A stretch of 64,000 nucleotides of DNA from contig NC_092098.1 in assembly GCF_045679555.1 (NCBI RefSeq), positions 14,274,538 to 14,338,537 on the forward strand, given 5' to 3'. Below the pieces are notes generated by a model. That model had not been told where the DNA came from and did no database searches. It worked only from the letters and a program-made list of their open reading frames with translations. This document shows, one piece after another, positions 38,726 through 51,050 of this stretch (positions within the stretch are counted from its first letter, which is position 1; the number at the start of each line of letters is the position of its first letter). Source of the DNA: Salvelinus alpinus (lineage: Eukaryota > Chordata > Actinopteri > Salmoniformes > Salmonidae). The position numbers were made by a program, and so were the translations under genes.

Positions 38726-38784
38726 CTCTGCATCCCTGCCCTCAAAGAAGTGGAGTATCGCCAGTCAGCATTTGGGGCCTTCGG
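38726..38784 (-). CDS. pcdha: Protocadherin alpha constant exon 1 (CE1), 59 bp
   Basis: Acceptor CTCTCTTAG|CCG and donor CAGAG|GTAAGC delimit exactly 59 bp, the mammalian size. It encodes PKAPNADWRYSTSLRAGMQ plus two bases of a Ser codon, close to the mammalian tail segment DWRYSASLRAGMHS. Phase 0 at its start matches the donors of the alpha and C2 variable exons, and phase 2 at its end matches CE2. The polypyrimidine tract before the acceptor is the GA run visible on plus at 38788-38810. It is the joining exon for every alpha isoform. Confidence 0.97.
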
Positions 38785-39016
38785 CTAAGAGAGAGAGAGA
38801 GAGAGAGATAGAGGGGGGAAGGGAGAGAGGGCAGAAGGGAGAAAAAAAAAGAGAGGTTAGTTTGATTTCATGCAGAGCTAGGCCAGATATGGTCTCATTA
38901 ATTAATCATGGTGCACATCCCAGCTCTGCATCCTGATTGGTGCACTGCAGTTCTGGAAAACAGTGTGTCTGCCACTGCCATTACACACACACACACACAC
39001 ACATACTATGGAAGCC

Positions 39017-40909
39017 GTTTGGGTCTTTGCGTGTCAAAAAAGATACACGTCGAATAAAACTTTTTGACGCCTCAAATAAACTTGTTGACCAATCAGGACC
39101 TGAGTATGACTGCATGCCACGTAAGAATGAAACACGTTCATTAGGTTTTTACGTAGTTATTACACATTGATTACACTATCACTCCTATTCCAACGTCCTA
39201 ACGAGTCACCAATACCTATGCTATGATGCTGGTAAAGTTTTGTCTCGCACACCTGCCGCTATCGCACGAGCGCAGATACACTTCCCCAAGCTCTGGACAG
39301 TGCTGGTCATAAAACAGCTAGCTAGCTGATGTTTGCAAACAATGTTCTTCCCCAAAAACATAGCAAAACGACATAATCTCTTTCATTAGCTATAATTAGC
39401 TAGCTAACTATCTAGCTAGGTGTCATCATCTAAAATACCTCTAATTTATAAAACAGTTCTTATTTGACTAATATTGGTAGGACCCGCCTATGTGAAGCTA
39501 GCCACAATAAGAATTAGACAAAGTGGAATTTGCGGTTCACCTTGAAAATAAAAGTATCTCAATGAAAGTGATAAATTAATACAAATAGTGGAATCATGGC
39601 ATAATGGAATAGATCATGCTAAACGAGGTTGGTATGTTCTTATATAAATTCAACAAAATATTATAATTTGTTAATTTAAAAAAAATCTGTTGAAATCACA
39701 CTGGATTTATTAGACTTTAGAATTGCATTGGGGACATACTTATTTCACTGTACAGCCTTAACTATGGATTGTGGATAAACGACATGGGGTATCAGTCTAC
39801 TCAGTGACAGAAAACATTAGCATCGTTGCTCTTATTGCGGGACTCTGAAATTGAGCCACATTTATTGTACCAGTCAACTTACTATGTGTATTGGACACTA
39901 TTCCAGAGGGAAAAAAACGCACTATAGCCACAATAGGCTGATTAGGGAAGTGATTTCCCACAGTCAAAGTCGCACTTTAAACAAATCAAATTGTATTATT
40001 GGTCACAAACACATATTTAGCAGATGTTATTGCTTGAATTGAATTGCGGGTGTAGCGAAATGCTTGTAAATAAATAAGTAATAGCTATGATGCTAATATT
40101 TGCGTAAGCTCTTCCCAGTTGTGTTCTGTGGGTGTTACCGAGTAAACTGATACTCCGTTTCATTGCTCCACATTCCAACCTTGATTAACATTATCTAGTC
40201 TAAATATGGCATTATTCCATCAATTGTAACCTTCTGCATCAATTTCAAATAGGAACTTTTAATTTGAAGGCAACACGCAAATTCCACTAATGTGGGTAAT
40301 CCTTATTGTGGCTAGCTTCACAGCACATACCCCGGTCCGATCAAACCATACTAGCCAGATGAAGCTAGCTGGCTGCTTATAATGTTAGTTTTGGGCAACA
40401 GGGTTAAGTAGCTGGCTAGCTAGTTATTTCAATAGCAGAACAACAAGTGGCTACCTAGCTAATACTTACTCACAGTGATTCCTAAATCATTGCTAAGAAT
40501 ATTGAAAATGACTGCAATGTCTACTGGTCATTGTTTTTAGGCTGGTTGCATTGATGCTAGCTAGGTACCACGCTAAAGCTAGCTAGATACCCCAGAAGTT
40601 GCTGATAACGTCTGTATCAAATATATTTGCAAACATTTTTGATCCTGCTCGTTTGATCCTAGTCTAAATTCAAATGCTCACACAAACGTTTTCCCATTTG
40701 GTCGAACAAATAAAGCCATATTACCAACGCAGTATTGTACAGCTTTGACGGTGATCATAATGGTGGCGCTTGGCTTGCACGTGCAAATTAAGCACACACA
40801 ACATTCTATAATATAATTGTGTTATTTGAGGTGTCAAATGTCAAGCTTCTTTGATGCGTCAAATAGTGTTATTTGACTTGTATCTCTTTTGACATGCAAA
40901 GACCCAAAC
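39017..40909. mobile_element. Large palindromic (foldback-type) element, 1.9 kb
   Basis: Terminal inverted repeats: GTTTGGGTCTTTGCGTGTCA at the left and its near complement (tgacatgcaaagacccaaac) at the right. Further in, 39493-39553 (gaagctagccacaataagaa...) pairs with 40253-40321 (...ccttattgtggctagcttca). The arms therefore run several hundred bases. Both flanks are rich in agctagct. No transposase is seen and no target duplication is apparent. Confidence 0.75.
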
Positions 40910-41053
40910 GATGTTACATAACACACATGCCCTTTCTCAAAGCAATGACTTTGAGAGACACTGATACACTCTTAGATTCCCTGTATTTCTGTCTGTGTGA
41001 TAGTTATTCTGTGAGAGGATTTGTGAGTTTGTGTATGAGTCAGTTTATCATAT

Positions 41054-41054
<1 letters not shown>

Positions 41055-41132
<78 letters not shown>
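41055..41132. repeat. (TG)n microsatellite
   Basis: TG run with one tttg interruption. Confidence 0.95.
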
Positions 41133-41135
<3 letters not shown>

Positions 41136-42591
41136 CTCAGAGCTTCAGGCAGCCTTGGTAAACGACTGCCTCATCAGTCAGACTGCAGCTGGGCTTTGGG
41201 ATAATCCAATCAGGAAGAGCCCCTCTGTCACCAGGGCAACCACATCCTCCATCCCCTGCTTATGTTGGACTGGGGTTAAAGGGTTAAGGGCGGCTCTCCT
41301 AGGGCAGTCACACATTATTCAAGTTCATTGATGTTCTCCTCCCGAAAGCTGCTCCCTGTGGGTGTGAGTGCTTTGAATTGATCTCAATAATTAAAGCCTG
41401 CAGTTTAGTTTGCTTTCCACAAGGTTTAATGATTGTATGAAGGTTCATAATGGAGCTTCAGAACTTTGGATATGTACACAAATCATAACCACTGATATCA
41501 ACATCATCAGATCCTTAGACATCAGACCTGTGGGTAGGTTCCAGTACTGTAGTAGTTTAAGCCTCAGCCCTGTTCAGAAGTCAGCAGGCGCCCCAGATAA
41601 AGAGCCTTCATTATTAATGTTTTAATCAGTTTAATTCTGAGGGGAGTATCTCCTTCTCTGAGACACAGCCTCTCTGAGCGAATCGAATTTGTGGGTCTGG
41701 GAAACAGTGGCTGGAGGTTAATTTAATTTCCACAGCCACTCTTATCTTGCCTCTGCTTATTGTTCCTACACCACTGACTGACTGACTGACGGACTGTCTT
41801 GACCCATCCAGGACTACAACATAACCACCAAAACATCCAAATCAACCGCTGTGGCCTCCAATCTACATTCTGACAACGTTAAGACAACGTTTTGACCATC
41901 AACCTATCCAGCCCCCAGAGCAGAGTGCTGAAACAGGAGAGCATCAGAGAGTACGCCAGCCAGCCCATTAGAGCACACAACCCACATGTCTGCTCGTTAG
42001 AGTAAACATGAGTTCACGCCAATTAAACAGGTACAAAAATACAACAAACCATAAACAGTCATTAAAACATGGCTAAAATAACGTCCATGGATTTAAAAAG
42101 ACATTGCAGCTGAATAACCATTTACACACTCTCAGGAACGTTAATTCCATGTTACTCTTATGGAAATGAATTACACCTATTGGAAGTCTTACTGAAGTTA
42201 AACAAAAGCCCCATTCAGACCTCACACCAGTGGTTCCTTGCTAAAGAACATGTTTATCATCATTGCTGCTGCAGTTCTTAACCTTCCAGCCTTGTGGTAA
42301 AACATGTGCAGCGCCGCGTATTTGTCATTTCCTGTAGCACTCAGCCTTGACTCCTAAGCCATGCTCGAACATGAATGCCAACACTTTCCTACGGCTGCAT
42401 AGTGCTGCAGTGGAAGAGGGTCTAGAGAGCTGAGACAGTAGAAAAGACTAATAGAGAGAAGTCTGAATGAGGAGTCCATGTGGCAGACTGGAGAGAAAAG
42501 ACAGGAAGACTAATACTGGGAGGATCTTTGGGTTACTGCAATTTAACCCAACAGACTAAAGAAGGAAAAAACACAAATATATACATGCAAA

Positions 42592-42725
<134 letters not shown>

Positions 42726-43374
42726 TACTGTGCATCCACATTTAAACTGGAGATATCACAGGCACAAAGCCTGACACTGTGAGATATGATGAAGTCAAAC
42801 ACACTTGGACAGAGAATGAGCCAGAGGTAGAGTCAAATTGACCTGCACTGACTGAATATTTGATGACAACATCAAAGTGAAGCACAAATCCCTGAATCAT
42901 CAGAAATACAGCAGGACTCCAAAAAAGTATTCCAATCTGACACTAATGCAGTGTGAGCGCTGAGCTGGGTGGAGGAAGAAGCTACACTGTGCAACCAGGG
43001 AGAGGAACAAAGAGACACACAACCACTCACACTGGCCAGTCATCAAAGAAACATGTCAAAACTGACACCGTCTCAAGACATACCAGCACAACAAAACTAG
43101 AATATGACAACAAAGCAAAAAATGTGACAACGAACAACTTCAGCTAGAATGTAGAACTACCGAGCATCTAAAGCCCTTCATGTAACAAACAGAACCAAGA
43201 ACAGTGGTATGACGGAATGCTAGAACACTCATTTAAGACAACCAGCACCAACATACAGTAACCAATACAAATTAAAGCCTAGTATGTCATCTGGAGAGGT
43301 GACAGATTGTGAGACTACTTCTGTTATGCCATGCACGACCTGTCTGTCATTTGATAGGTAAAAAAATGACGCAC

Positions 43375-45900
43375 CTCTGGACAGACTTGCAATGAAGCGT
43401 CGGGCATGCTCAGTCTCCGTACAAACCCACTTCCACCCGTGAAGAAGCGCTCGGAACCCCAGGTGCCGCTGATGGGCCGGCCTGTGTTGTAGAACATGAA
43501 GGTGTCGCTTCCTGAGGTGGCCGTCAGGCAGGTCTTGTAGCAGTAGGTCTTGGTCATGGAGCCATTCCCACGCACCTCAATGTAGTGAGGCTCCACTTTG
43601 AGGTCTCTCCGCAGCGCCACATTGTTATTGGGTTGTCCCCCACCTCCACCACCAGAACCACCTACTGTGCTGCTGCTCCCGCCATCAGGGGGGGTCTTCT
43701 GGGACACACAGCAGGGGGAGCAGGAACCAGGCTGGGTGCAGTAGGCATGGCAGCGCACGATGGCCAGCACCACCACGGTCACCAGGAACACAAAGGTGGT
43801 GGCGCTCAGGGCCACGATCAGGTAGAGGGTCACGTTGGAGAAGAGCAGGGTGCTGTGGGGCCGGATGACCCTCTTGGGGTCAGGGGTCACCTTGGGTGGC
43901 ACCTCCATGACGGCCACATTGACAGTGGCGGTGGAGGAGAGAGGCGGCTGGCCGTGGTCTCTCACCAGTACAGTCAGGCTGAAGGAGGTGGAGTTGTCCT
44001 CCAGGACCCTGCGCGTGGTGCGGATCTCCCCTGTGTGTTCATGCACCTTGAACAGGTCCAAGTCTGTGGACTGATCCAACACATAGATCAGCCAGGCGTT
44101 GGGACCCGCGTCTGCGTCGTACGCCACCACCTTGGTCACCAGGACGCCAGCCTCAGCGTTCTTCAGCACTGTCTCTATAGAGCGTGTGCCGTTGCCTGGG
44201 GGTTTGACGATCTCAGGAATGTGGTCGTTCTGGTCCATGATGTAGATGTAGACAGTGGCCACCCGGCTGAGGGGTGGGATGCCCCCGTCCTGAGCTTTGA
44301 CCTGGAAGTGGAATTCCCTGAGTGACTCGTAGTCAAAGGCGCGCAGGGCGTATGCCTCTCCCGTGTCGGCCTTCACAGAGACATAGGAGGTGACGGGGAT
44401 ACCGTGGTTGTTGTCATTGAGGACGGTGTAGGTGATGCGTGCGTTCTCGTTGACATCGGAGTCCTGGGCCTTCACGGTGCACAGCGAGGCCCCGGGGGCA
44501 TTGTTCTCAGTCACATAGACTGTGTAAGAGGTCTGCTCGAAGCGCGGCGGGTTGTCATTCACATCAGCCACATCCACCTGTATTGTCTTCTGGGAGGAGA
44601 GGGGTGGGGTGCCGCCGTCAGTGGCGCTAAGGGTGACATTGTACGCAGCGGTGGTCTCACGATCCAGGAAGGCGGAGGTGACCAGGGTGTAGTAGTTTCT
44701 GAAGGACTTGATCTTGAAGGGCAGGCCCAGCGGTATCTCCAGGTTCACCTGTTTGTTGGCACCAGAGTCCCGGTCTGTGACACTGATCAGGGCCACCACG
44801 GTGTCAGCCCGGGCATCCTCCCTCACTGGGCTGGAGAGAGAGGACAGGACTATCTCTGGGACGTTGTCATTCACATCCACCACCTCCACCACCACCTTAC
44901 AGTGAGCTGCCACAGCACCAGGGCCTTTATCCATGGCCTGGATGTACATCTCATAAGAGTTGGTTTCTTCGTAGTCCACAATGCTCCTCACTCTGATCTC
45001 TCCCGTGTTGCTGTCCATGCTGAACATCTGTCTGACTCTCTCAGGAGTGTAGCTGCTGAAAGAGTAATACACCTCCCCATTGGTACCCTCGTCATGGTCT
45101 GTGGCATTCAATTTGATGACCAGTGTGTCTTTTGGTGAGTTTTCTAACAATTTGACTTTGTACACTGAGCTGTCAAATACAGGAACGTTGTCATTGGTGT
45201 CCAGGACTCGCACATTAATTAGAGCTGAACCGGTTTTTGCTGGTGTTCCGCCATCTGCAGCAGTCAGAATGAATTGGTGGTAAGGCGCCAGCTCACGGTC
45301 AAGGGGCTTTTTGAGCACGAGCTCAATGCTCTTGCTGTTGAGAGAGGGCTTGTTGGAATCAAGTGCGAAGTGTTCGTTTGGGCTGAGTCGATACAGACGA
45401 ACGGAATTGGATCCCACATCCGGATCCACGGCGTTCTCAATGGGGAAACGAGACCCTGGTAAAGCCGATTCTGCAATTTCCAATTGATACTCGTCACTAG
45501 GGAACTGCGGCGCATTGTCATTCGCATCCACAATCTCCACCTCGACATTGTGCACCTCGGATGGGTTTTCAACAAGCACCTCTAAATGTATAAGACAGGT
45601 GCTGCTCAAATCACACAGCGTCTCTCTGTCGATTCGTTCATTGACTAGTAATTTCCCATTTTGGGGATTGACATCCACATACCGTTTTCCACTGCTGGTT
45701 ACCTTTATCTTTCGATTGGAGAGCTTTCGGATATCCAACCCCAAGTCCTGCACAAGATCCCCCACCTCCGCTCCATTTTCTAATTCCTCCTGAATAGAGT
45801 ACAGTAGTTGTCCAAGTGAAAGGCCACACAATAAGAAAAATACAACAAACGAAAGAGCCACATTGTTTCCTATACAGCTACATATCCCCATAACAGCCAT
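43375..45900 (-). CDS. pcdhac2: Protocadherin alpha C2-type variable exon
   Basis: A complete C-type variable exon of 842 codons, 3'-most of the alpha set and directly upstream of alpha CE1. The signal peptide (about 1-30) precedes QLLYSIQEELENG of EC1. CX5C is CDLSSTC. EC2-EC6 and TM (about 690-715, LYLIVALSATTFVFLVTVVV) follow. The 127-residue tail has a Cys cluster (CHAYCTQPGSCSPCC), a Gly run and the C2 signature EVRGNGSMTKTYCYKTCLTA, SGSDTFMFYNTG. It ends VCPE at the donor GAG|GTGCGT in phase 0. The mammalian alpha-C2 tail has nearly the same signature, hence the assignment. C2 is expressed constitutively in neurons in mammals. The DNA is visibly more GC-rich than the other exons and not part of their homogenised block. 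A second ATG lies three codons in. Confidence 0.95.
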
Positions 45901-46160
45901 TGCAAGCTCATGGGATCCGCAGACGGATTAAATACTGCTTTCCGCCTTTTTAGCTTGCAATACCTCGCCTCGCACCACCGCATTAAAATGGGCTAATTCG
46001 TTCCCCGTTAGGTGCAGGAGGAACGGCACATCCATTCCGTCATCTGTTTGAGTGAATACTTCTCTAATGCATCCATGTTTCTTTTGTCCGTGCTGCCTTT
46101 TTCTCTCTCCTCTGCACGCGGCTGACGGGTGTATTTCCATGCCACTGGTGCTCGGTATCG

Positions 46161-46162
<2 letters not shown>

Positions 46163-46207
<45 letters not shown>
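46163..46207. repeat. (CT)n tract in the C2 5' region
   Basis: CT dinucleotide run about 265 bp upstream of the C2 ATG, within the likely 5' UTR or promoter. Confidence 0.93.
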
Positions 46208-46212
<5 letters not shown>

Positions 46213-46346
46213 CCCCAATGGTGCAACCGCCCCCTCCCCATCCATTTATCCCCGTCTCTCTCTCAATCCACTGCTTAATGTGATGGTGTCGGGACAGAGC
46301 GTCGGGGGGAGGGGCCGTGTGCTTAAAGACCGCTGGCTGGATGGAT

Positions 46347-46375
46347 TTCAGCACCTTAAGAAAAGGAACAGCGAC
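46347..46375 (+). promoter_or_regulatory. pcdhac2: RE1/NRSE-like site, expanded spacing, at the C2 promoter
   Basis: On the plus strand: TTCAGCACC, 10 nt, GAACAGCGAC, about 450 bp upstream of the C2 ATG. It contains AGCG, so it also reads as a CGCT core on minus. In mammals C2 lacks the CSE, so I favour an RE1-like reading. Confidence 0.45.
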
Positions 46376-48588
46376 TGGATACAACCCCACCAAATCCGTC
46401 GCCTTAGATTGGTTTTATTTACAGCCATTTACCGTGTGTTTGTGCCATTGTATTGTGTAACTACTGCAATACATCACTCGTTTAAATGGAGATGGAAAAC
46501 CTACACAGCTGTATGGTTGAAAATGAAATGATTCATGTGGTTGCTCATAATACAGGCTTACCCCACCAATTACTCCCGAGACCCTTTTTATCATTATACC
46601 AAATGTGCAATTACCCCATGCTGCGAAGCAAAACCCCGCAGTCAAATTTTACAACAGGTATCTCAAACGAGGCACGTTCTGGGGACTGTAATTGCCTGAC
46701 CTCCTTTGTTTGAATTGAAACAGCTGCATGGCGGCTTCCACTAAAGCGGCTCTCATATTAGCTCTCGACTCTGCTATCGCGCACCCTACACCTCCACATT
46801 TTGGCAGGGAACGCAACCGAAGCAGATTACGCGCATCGCCCTGACATCCACAACCTTCTCTAACACAAGGATCGCTGCTGTCAGTGCTCGACCCCAGAGT
46901 GTCAGCTCAAATAATCCCATCTAAAATGCCCGAGGTGTCTCCAATAAGCCCGACTTCTTCCCCTCTGTTTCACCACTGTGCACGCAGTACTATGCAACCC
47001 CTACTTTTCTTCATCATCATCCTAATTACCAGCACCATCACTTTTACCATCACCATAACCATCTTCATCATGCACATCATCATCTTCATGATGCGCACCC
47101 ACATTATCATGGTCTTCATCAGCATGATTGTCATCATCCTCATCATTGTCAACATGTAACAGCTTTGACAAGAGACAGTTCGTGTAATTCTGGCGAGCAC
47201 GCCCGAGGCACGCTCTCTGTGCATCCATCAACAAAACTGGAGCAAATTCATCTGACACTCTGAAACTGATGACATAAACTACAGTCTATTCAGAGTGATG
47301 ATTGAGTCCTGCACACATGAGTTGGCGAAGGGGGAACTTGTGGTAGACCTATGCCTTTTAACGGACACTTTAAAACGTCTTGTCTTTAAAACATCTCTAC
47401 ATGTTATAATACTGGCCGAATTCACTGTAATGATATGGCGTTAAATGCAATATCTTCCTTTCTCATTGGGCAAACTAACATAAAGTAAATATACTGTAAT
47501 TTTGGGACTTCTCAGTAAATATTTTTACGGTTGGTAAATGGCCAAACACAAACCTGGTCCTTAAGGACAAACAGAATACATAGACCTTATCAACAACTTA
47601 CACAATACAGATATTATTTTTCTACAGAGAAGTAAGAAGCTTCTCTCTGTGGTTAAAATCAGGAGATGACCAGACTTCAAGAGGGATGGTGTCGTAAAGG
47701 TCATGTATTTGCTGAGAGACACTTTGGGCGCTGACATCAGCTAAATAAATTCAGGTGACGCAATACATCACAACTTAGTGCTTCCGTTAATGACTCTGAG
47801 CGGTGAGCGGTGAAGTCAATTTGTATCAATAGCTTCGCTGTATCTAACAGGCCGTTGAACGGCTTGCTTGTGTTTCCCACTTTGTGAGCTTATAAGGTCA
47901 ACAAAAGGCACCGTTTGAAAGGCACTGTTTACCTGACTTTTGATGATGCAATGTGTGTGTGCATGCGTGCTCGAGAGAAAGAGAGAGACAGGTTTGAAAG
48001 CCCATTATCTACCACACGGACCTGTCAATCTAAACCTAGGTGGGTCTATGCATTAGCAAAAACAGATCATTCGCAGAGAATCAGAGGATCTTGCGACATG
48101 GGTGAGTTATTCCGGCAGCAGGCAGGGGATTGCAGACCACTGATTCACTGTGCAGCCATATCCGTAGTCCTCTCTCCACATGCCAGGGAAACCCCACATC
48201 CTAATGACTCTGTCTGACCAAGACACCCTGCCCTCATCACAAGAAGAGGAAACGAGACATCTGAGCTGAACTCGCAAAGGAATACTGGGTGGAAAGGTTA
48301 CATAGACAAATCTAACATAGCCAATCAATTCTAGAGATGCTGTTGCTGTACACCAGCTATGTACCCTTCCAAATCATGCCATGTTACCTTGTTGGATACT
48401 GAAAATGGGAAAATAACATCTGGAATGGCTCCACTGAGAAAATGTGCATAGTTTCCCAGCCTTACACTCACAAAGAAGGGTTTTCCTGCTGCGGACTCTG
48501 ATTGAAATATCTCAGCCTCACTCTGTAAATATACAATAAACCCTTCCTAGTGACTCAGGTCCTGAACACATCTTTGTTCTAATATCCT
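46376..48588. other. Upstream of C2: no gene seen
   Basis: Noncoding DNA. It includes a cat/atc-rich low-complexity stretch at 47011-47158. No alpha C1-type exon or other gene is recognised. Confidence 0.55.
47011..47158. repeat. Degenerate (CAT)n low-complexity stretch
   Basis: Dominated by catcat, atcatc and accatc words. Its open frames read Ile-rich or Met-rich (or Asp/His-rich on minus) and are artefacts. Confidence 0.75.
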
Positions 48589-49573
48589 GGGCCCTCATTT
48601 ATAAACGTTGCCATTTTAAACAACATTTCTGAAAAGACCGTGCACGCACAAAAATATTTATAAACTTGGCGCACTTCGTACATACGCACATTAACCGTTA
48701 TAAATCAGACCTTTTGTAAAATTGTGAACGTGTGAACGAACATGATAACTTCGGCTGAATAACGCCCATTATGGTGACAATAACGTCCTGATTTGCTGTA
48801 TAGTTTGGAAGTATTGAAATTAGGCCAAGACAGTATCTAAAGGAAATTGCAATCGTGAACTTGATCAAATGTCGTTGGAGGTGTTGGCCGAATGTTTTCT
48901 TGTGACTTGCTGTATCTGACCTTTTCTGAAAGACAAAAACAATTGCAAATTGTTGTGGACCTGGAAATAGGTCGTTGAATTCAAACGTTTTGCATTTACT
49001 TTTCCCCGAACCTGAATATGCTGTGGTGCCTATCATTAAACTATAAGCTTCGGATCAGATCGCATAGAGCAACATACTTTAAATAGCGTAGATATTTACT
49101 GCAGTCTGTGAAGTGGGTCCAATTAAATGAGAGATGGGACAAATGGTAGCCTATCCTCACTTTTTATTGATTTTATTTTTGTGTATTTTATTTGTATTAT
49201 TATTATTATGCCCCCCCCCCCCCCCCCCCCCATGCAGTAGCTACATGGCAAGAATAAAGTCATTTGATATGTTGATATTCACTACATCTGGATAGATAGT
49301 ACTTTAAACATTATACATCGTGTTTTCAATAAAAAAAATATTACGGAACATGAGCTTTTAAAACCACCCCTCAGCTACTCTCAGTCCATCAACCTATTTC
49401 CATAGACCACCCTCGTATGATTTCCATCTACCATATGTTTTCAACGTTTGCGGGAGGATAAGCACATTCTCACGTCAAGTTCAGTCTTTATAAATGCTTA
49501 TATTTGCTGGAAACTGGCACACGCATGTTTTGGGGCATATTTTGTGTATACACAACGTTTATAAATGAGACCC
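48589..49573. mobile_element. DNA transposon-like element with 20-bp TIRs
   Basis: The left end GGGCCCTCATTTATAAACGT and the right end ACGTTTATAAATGAGACCC are inverted repeats 985 bp apart. Subterminal parts also pair (gcacgcacaaaaatatttat against ...gtttataaatg and tttataaatgcttatatt). No transposase domain is recognised. It contains a C21 run at 49211-49231. Confidence 0.7.
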
Positions 49574-49929
49574 GGGTCCTGCTTCTCATCAACAGGAGCA
49601 GGAAGCTATCTGACGCAGACAGAGCGATAAGGTGAGAGGCAAAGAGAGTGACATGGACAGATGGGTAGAAAGACAGAAAACAATTGTACACAGATAGACA
49701 GTGTGTGAGAGAGATATGGAAATTGTGAGTAAAAGAGATGCTGTAGGTACTGCTATAAACATGCATCTTGCCTTCAGCAACTTCCAAAAATCAACATACA
49801 AAAAGTTGATACAAACCTAGCAAGGGGTTGTCTTTGCATCCCAGAACTATGCCTCTTGAATAGTTCAAAATGATTCTGTGCAAAGACAAGTTTAAAATAA
49901 AATACTTTGTATGAGCCAGTATTAGAGAG

Positions 49930-50045
49930 CGAAAGAAAGTGAGAAAGAGAAAGATAGGGAGAGAGAGAGAGAGAGAGAGGGAGGGAGAGAAAGAGAGAGA
50001 GAGAGAGAGGGAGAGGGAGGGAGAGAAAGAGAGGGGGAGAGAGAG
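49930..50045. repeat. GA-rich simple repeat
   Basis: Degenerate gagaga/gaaaga/gggaga tract. Confidence 0.85.
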
Positions 50046-50070
50046 CGATGCAATGCATGCAGGGCAGAAT

Positions 50071-51050
50071 TAGGCCAATATCCACTAATAATAAAAACTC
50101 AAAAAAGAGCAATTAAGTTTTGGAAACATCTAAAATACAGTGACCCCCTCTCATATCACTACCAAGCCCTGCAATGCCAAGAGCTGAGCAAAGAAAAGAG
50201 TCCCCTCATCCAGCTGGTCCTGGGGCTGAGTTCACAAACCTGTTCTACTAACACACTGAAGCCTCAGGGCCAGAACATCCAATCAATCGGGATAAACTAA
50301 ATTACAACACAGTCAAAAACAAAACGACATTGCTTATTGGGAAACACAAGCACAAACACAAAGTAAAATGCAGTGCTATCTGGCCCTAAATAGACAGTAC
50401 ACTGTGGCTAAATATTTGACCATGGTTACTGATCAAAACCTTAGAAAAACCTTGACAAAGTACAGGCTCAGTGAGCACAGCCTTGCCATTGAGAAGGGTA
50501 GACACAGGAAAAACTGGCTCCCTGTAGAGGAAAGGCTGTGCAACCACTGCACAACAGCAGAACCTGAGACGGAGCTGCATTTCCTGACAAAATGTAAAAA
50601 ATATAAAACAATTAGAGAGTGTTATTTCCCCAAATTTGAAACCCTTATTCAAGGTAAAGACCTCTCTGATGAGAGTAGGCTACCAGTCCTGTTGGGGGAG
50701 GACGCAGAGAGCTGTGGGTTGGGAGCGCACTACATTGCTGCCTGCCATAAATTGAGGGACAGTGTCTGACAAACCAATCAAGGGAGGGAGGGAGGGAGGG
50801 AGGGAGGGAGGGAGGGAGGGAGGGAGGGAGGGAGGGAGGGAGGGAGGGAGGGAGGGAGGGAGGGAGGGAGGGAGGGAGGGAGGGAGTTGGGCTAGTATGG
50901 GAGACCCAGTTCCAGTCCTTATCTTTATCATGTGTTTTATTTTGATAACTTGTGCAATGTTTTAGGGTTAATGTGTTATTTCTGTTTACTATCAATTGCT
51001 TTACACCATTAGATGGTTCCTCTCTTGTCAATAAAGCTTATTTCAATTTG
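50071..51050 (+). mobile_element. 3' end of a non-LTR retrotransposon (LINE), truncated
   Basis: The frame 50368-50769 encodes the C-terminal tail typical of LINE ORF2 proteins: LTKYRLSEHSLAIEKGRHRK, then a zinc-knuckle-like C-x2-C...H-x4-C (LCNHC...LHFLTKC). It is followed by a (GGGA)n tract and a 3' UTR ending in caataaagcttatttcaatt. The reverse transcriptase and endonuclease are absent (5' truncation). Confidence 0.75.
50781..50886. repeat. (GGGA)n microsatellite
   Basis: About 26 units of GGGA inside the LINE 3' region. Confidence 0.95.

Noticed and set aside
43585-45138. Long plus-strand open frames (246 and 244 codons) across the C2 exon
   Set aside because: They are antisense shadows of the GC-rich C2 coding frame, with no homology of their own and no promoter or splice signals.
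47011-47158. Possible collagen-like or metal-binding His/Asp-rich small protein
   Set aside because: Only the translation of a degenerate CAT repeat.
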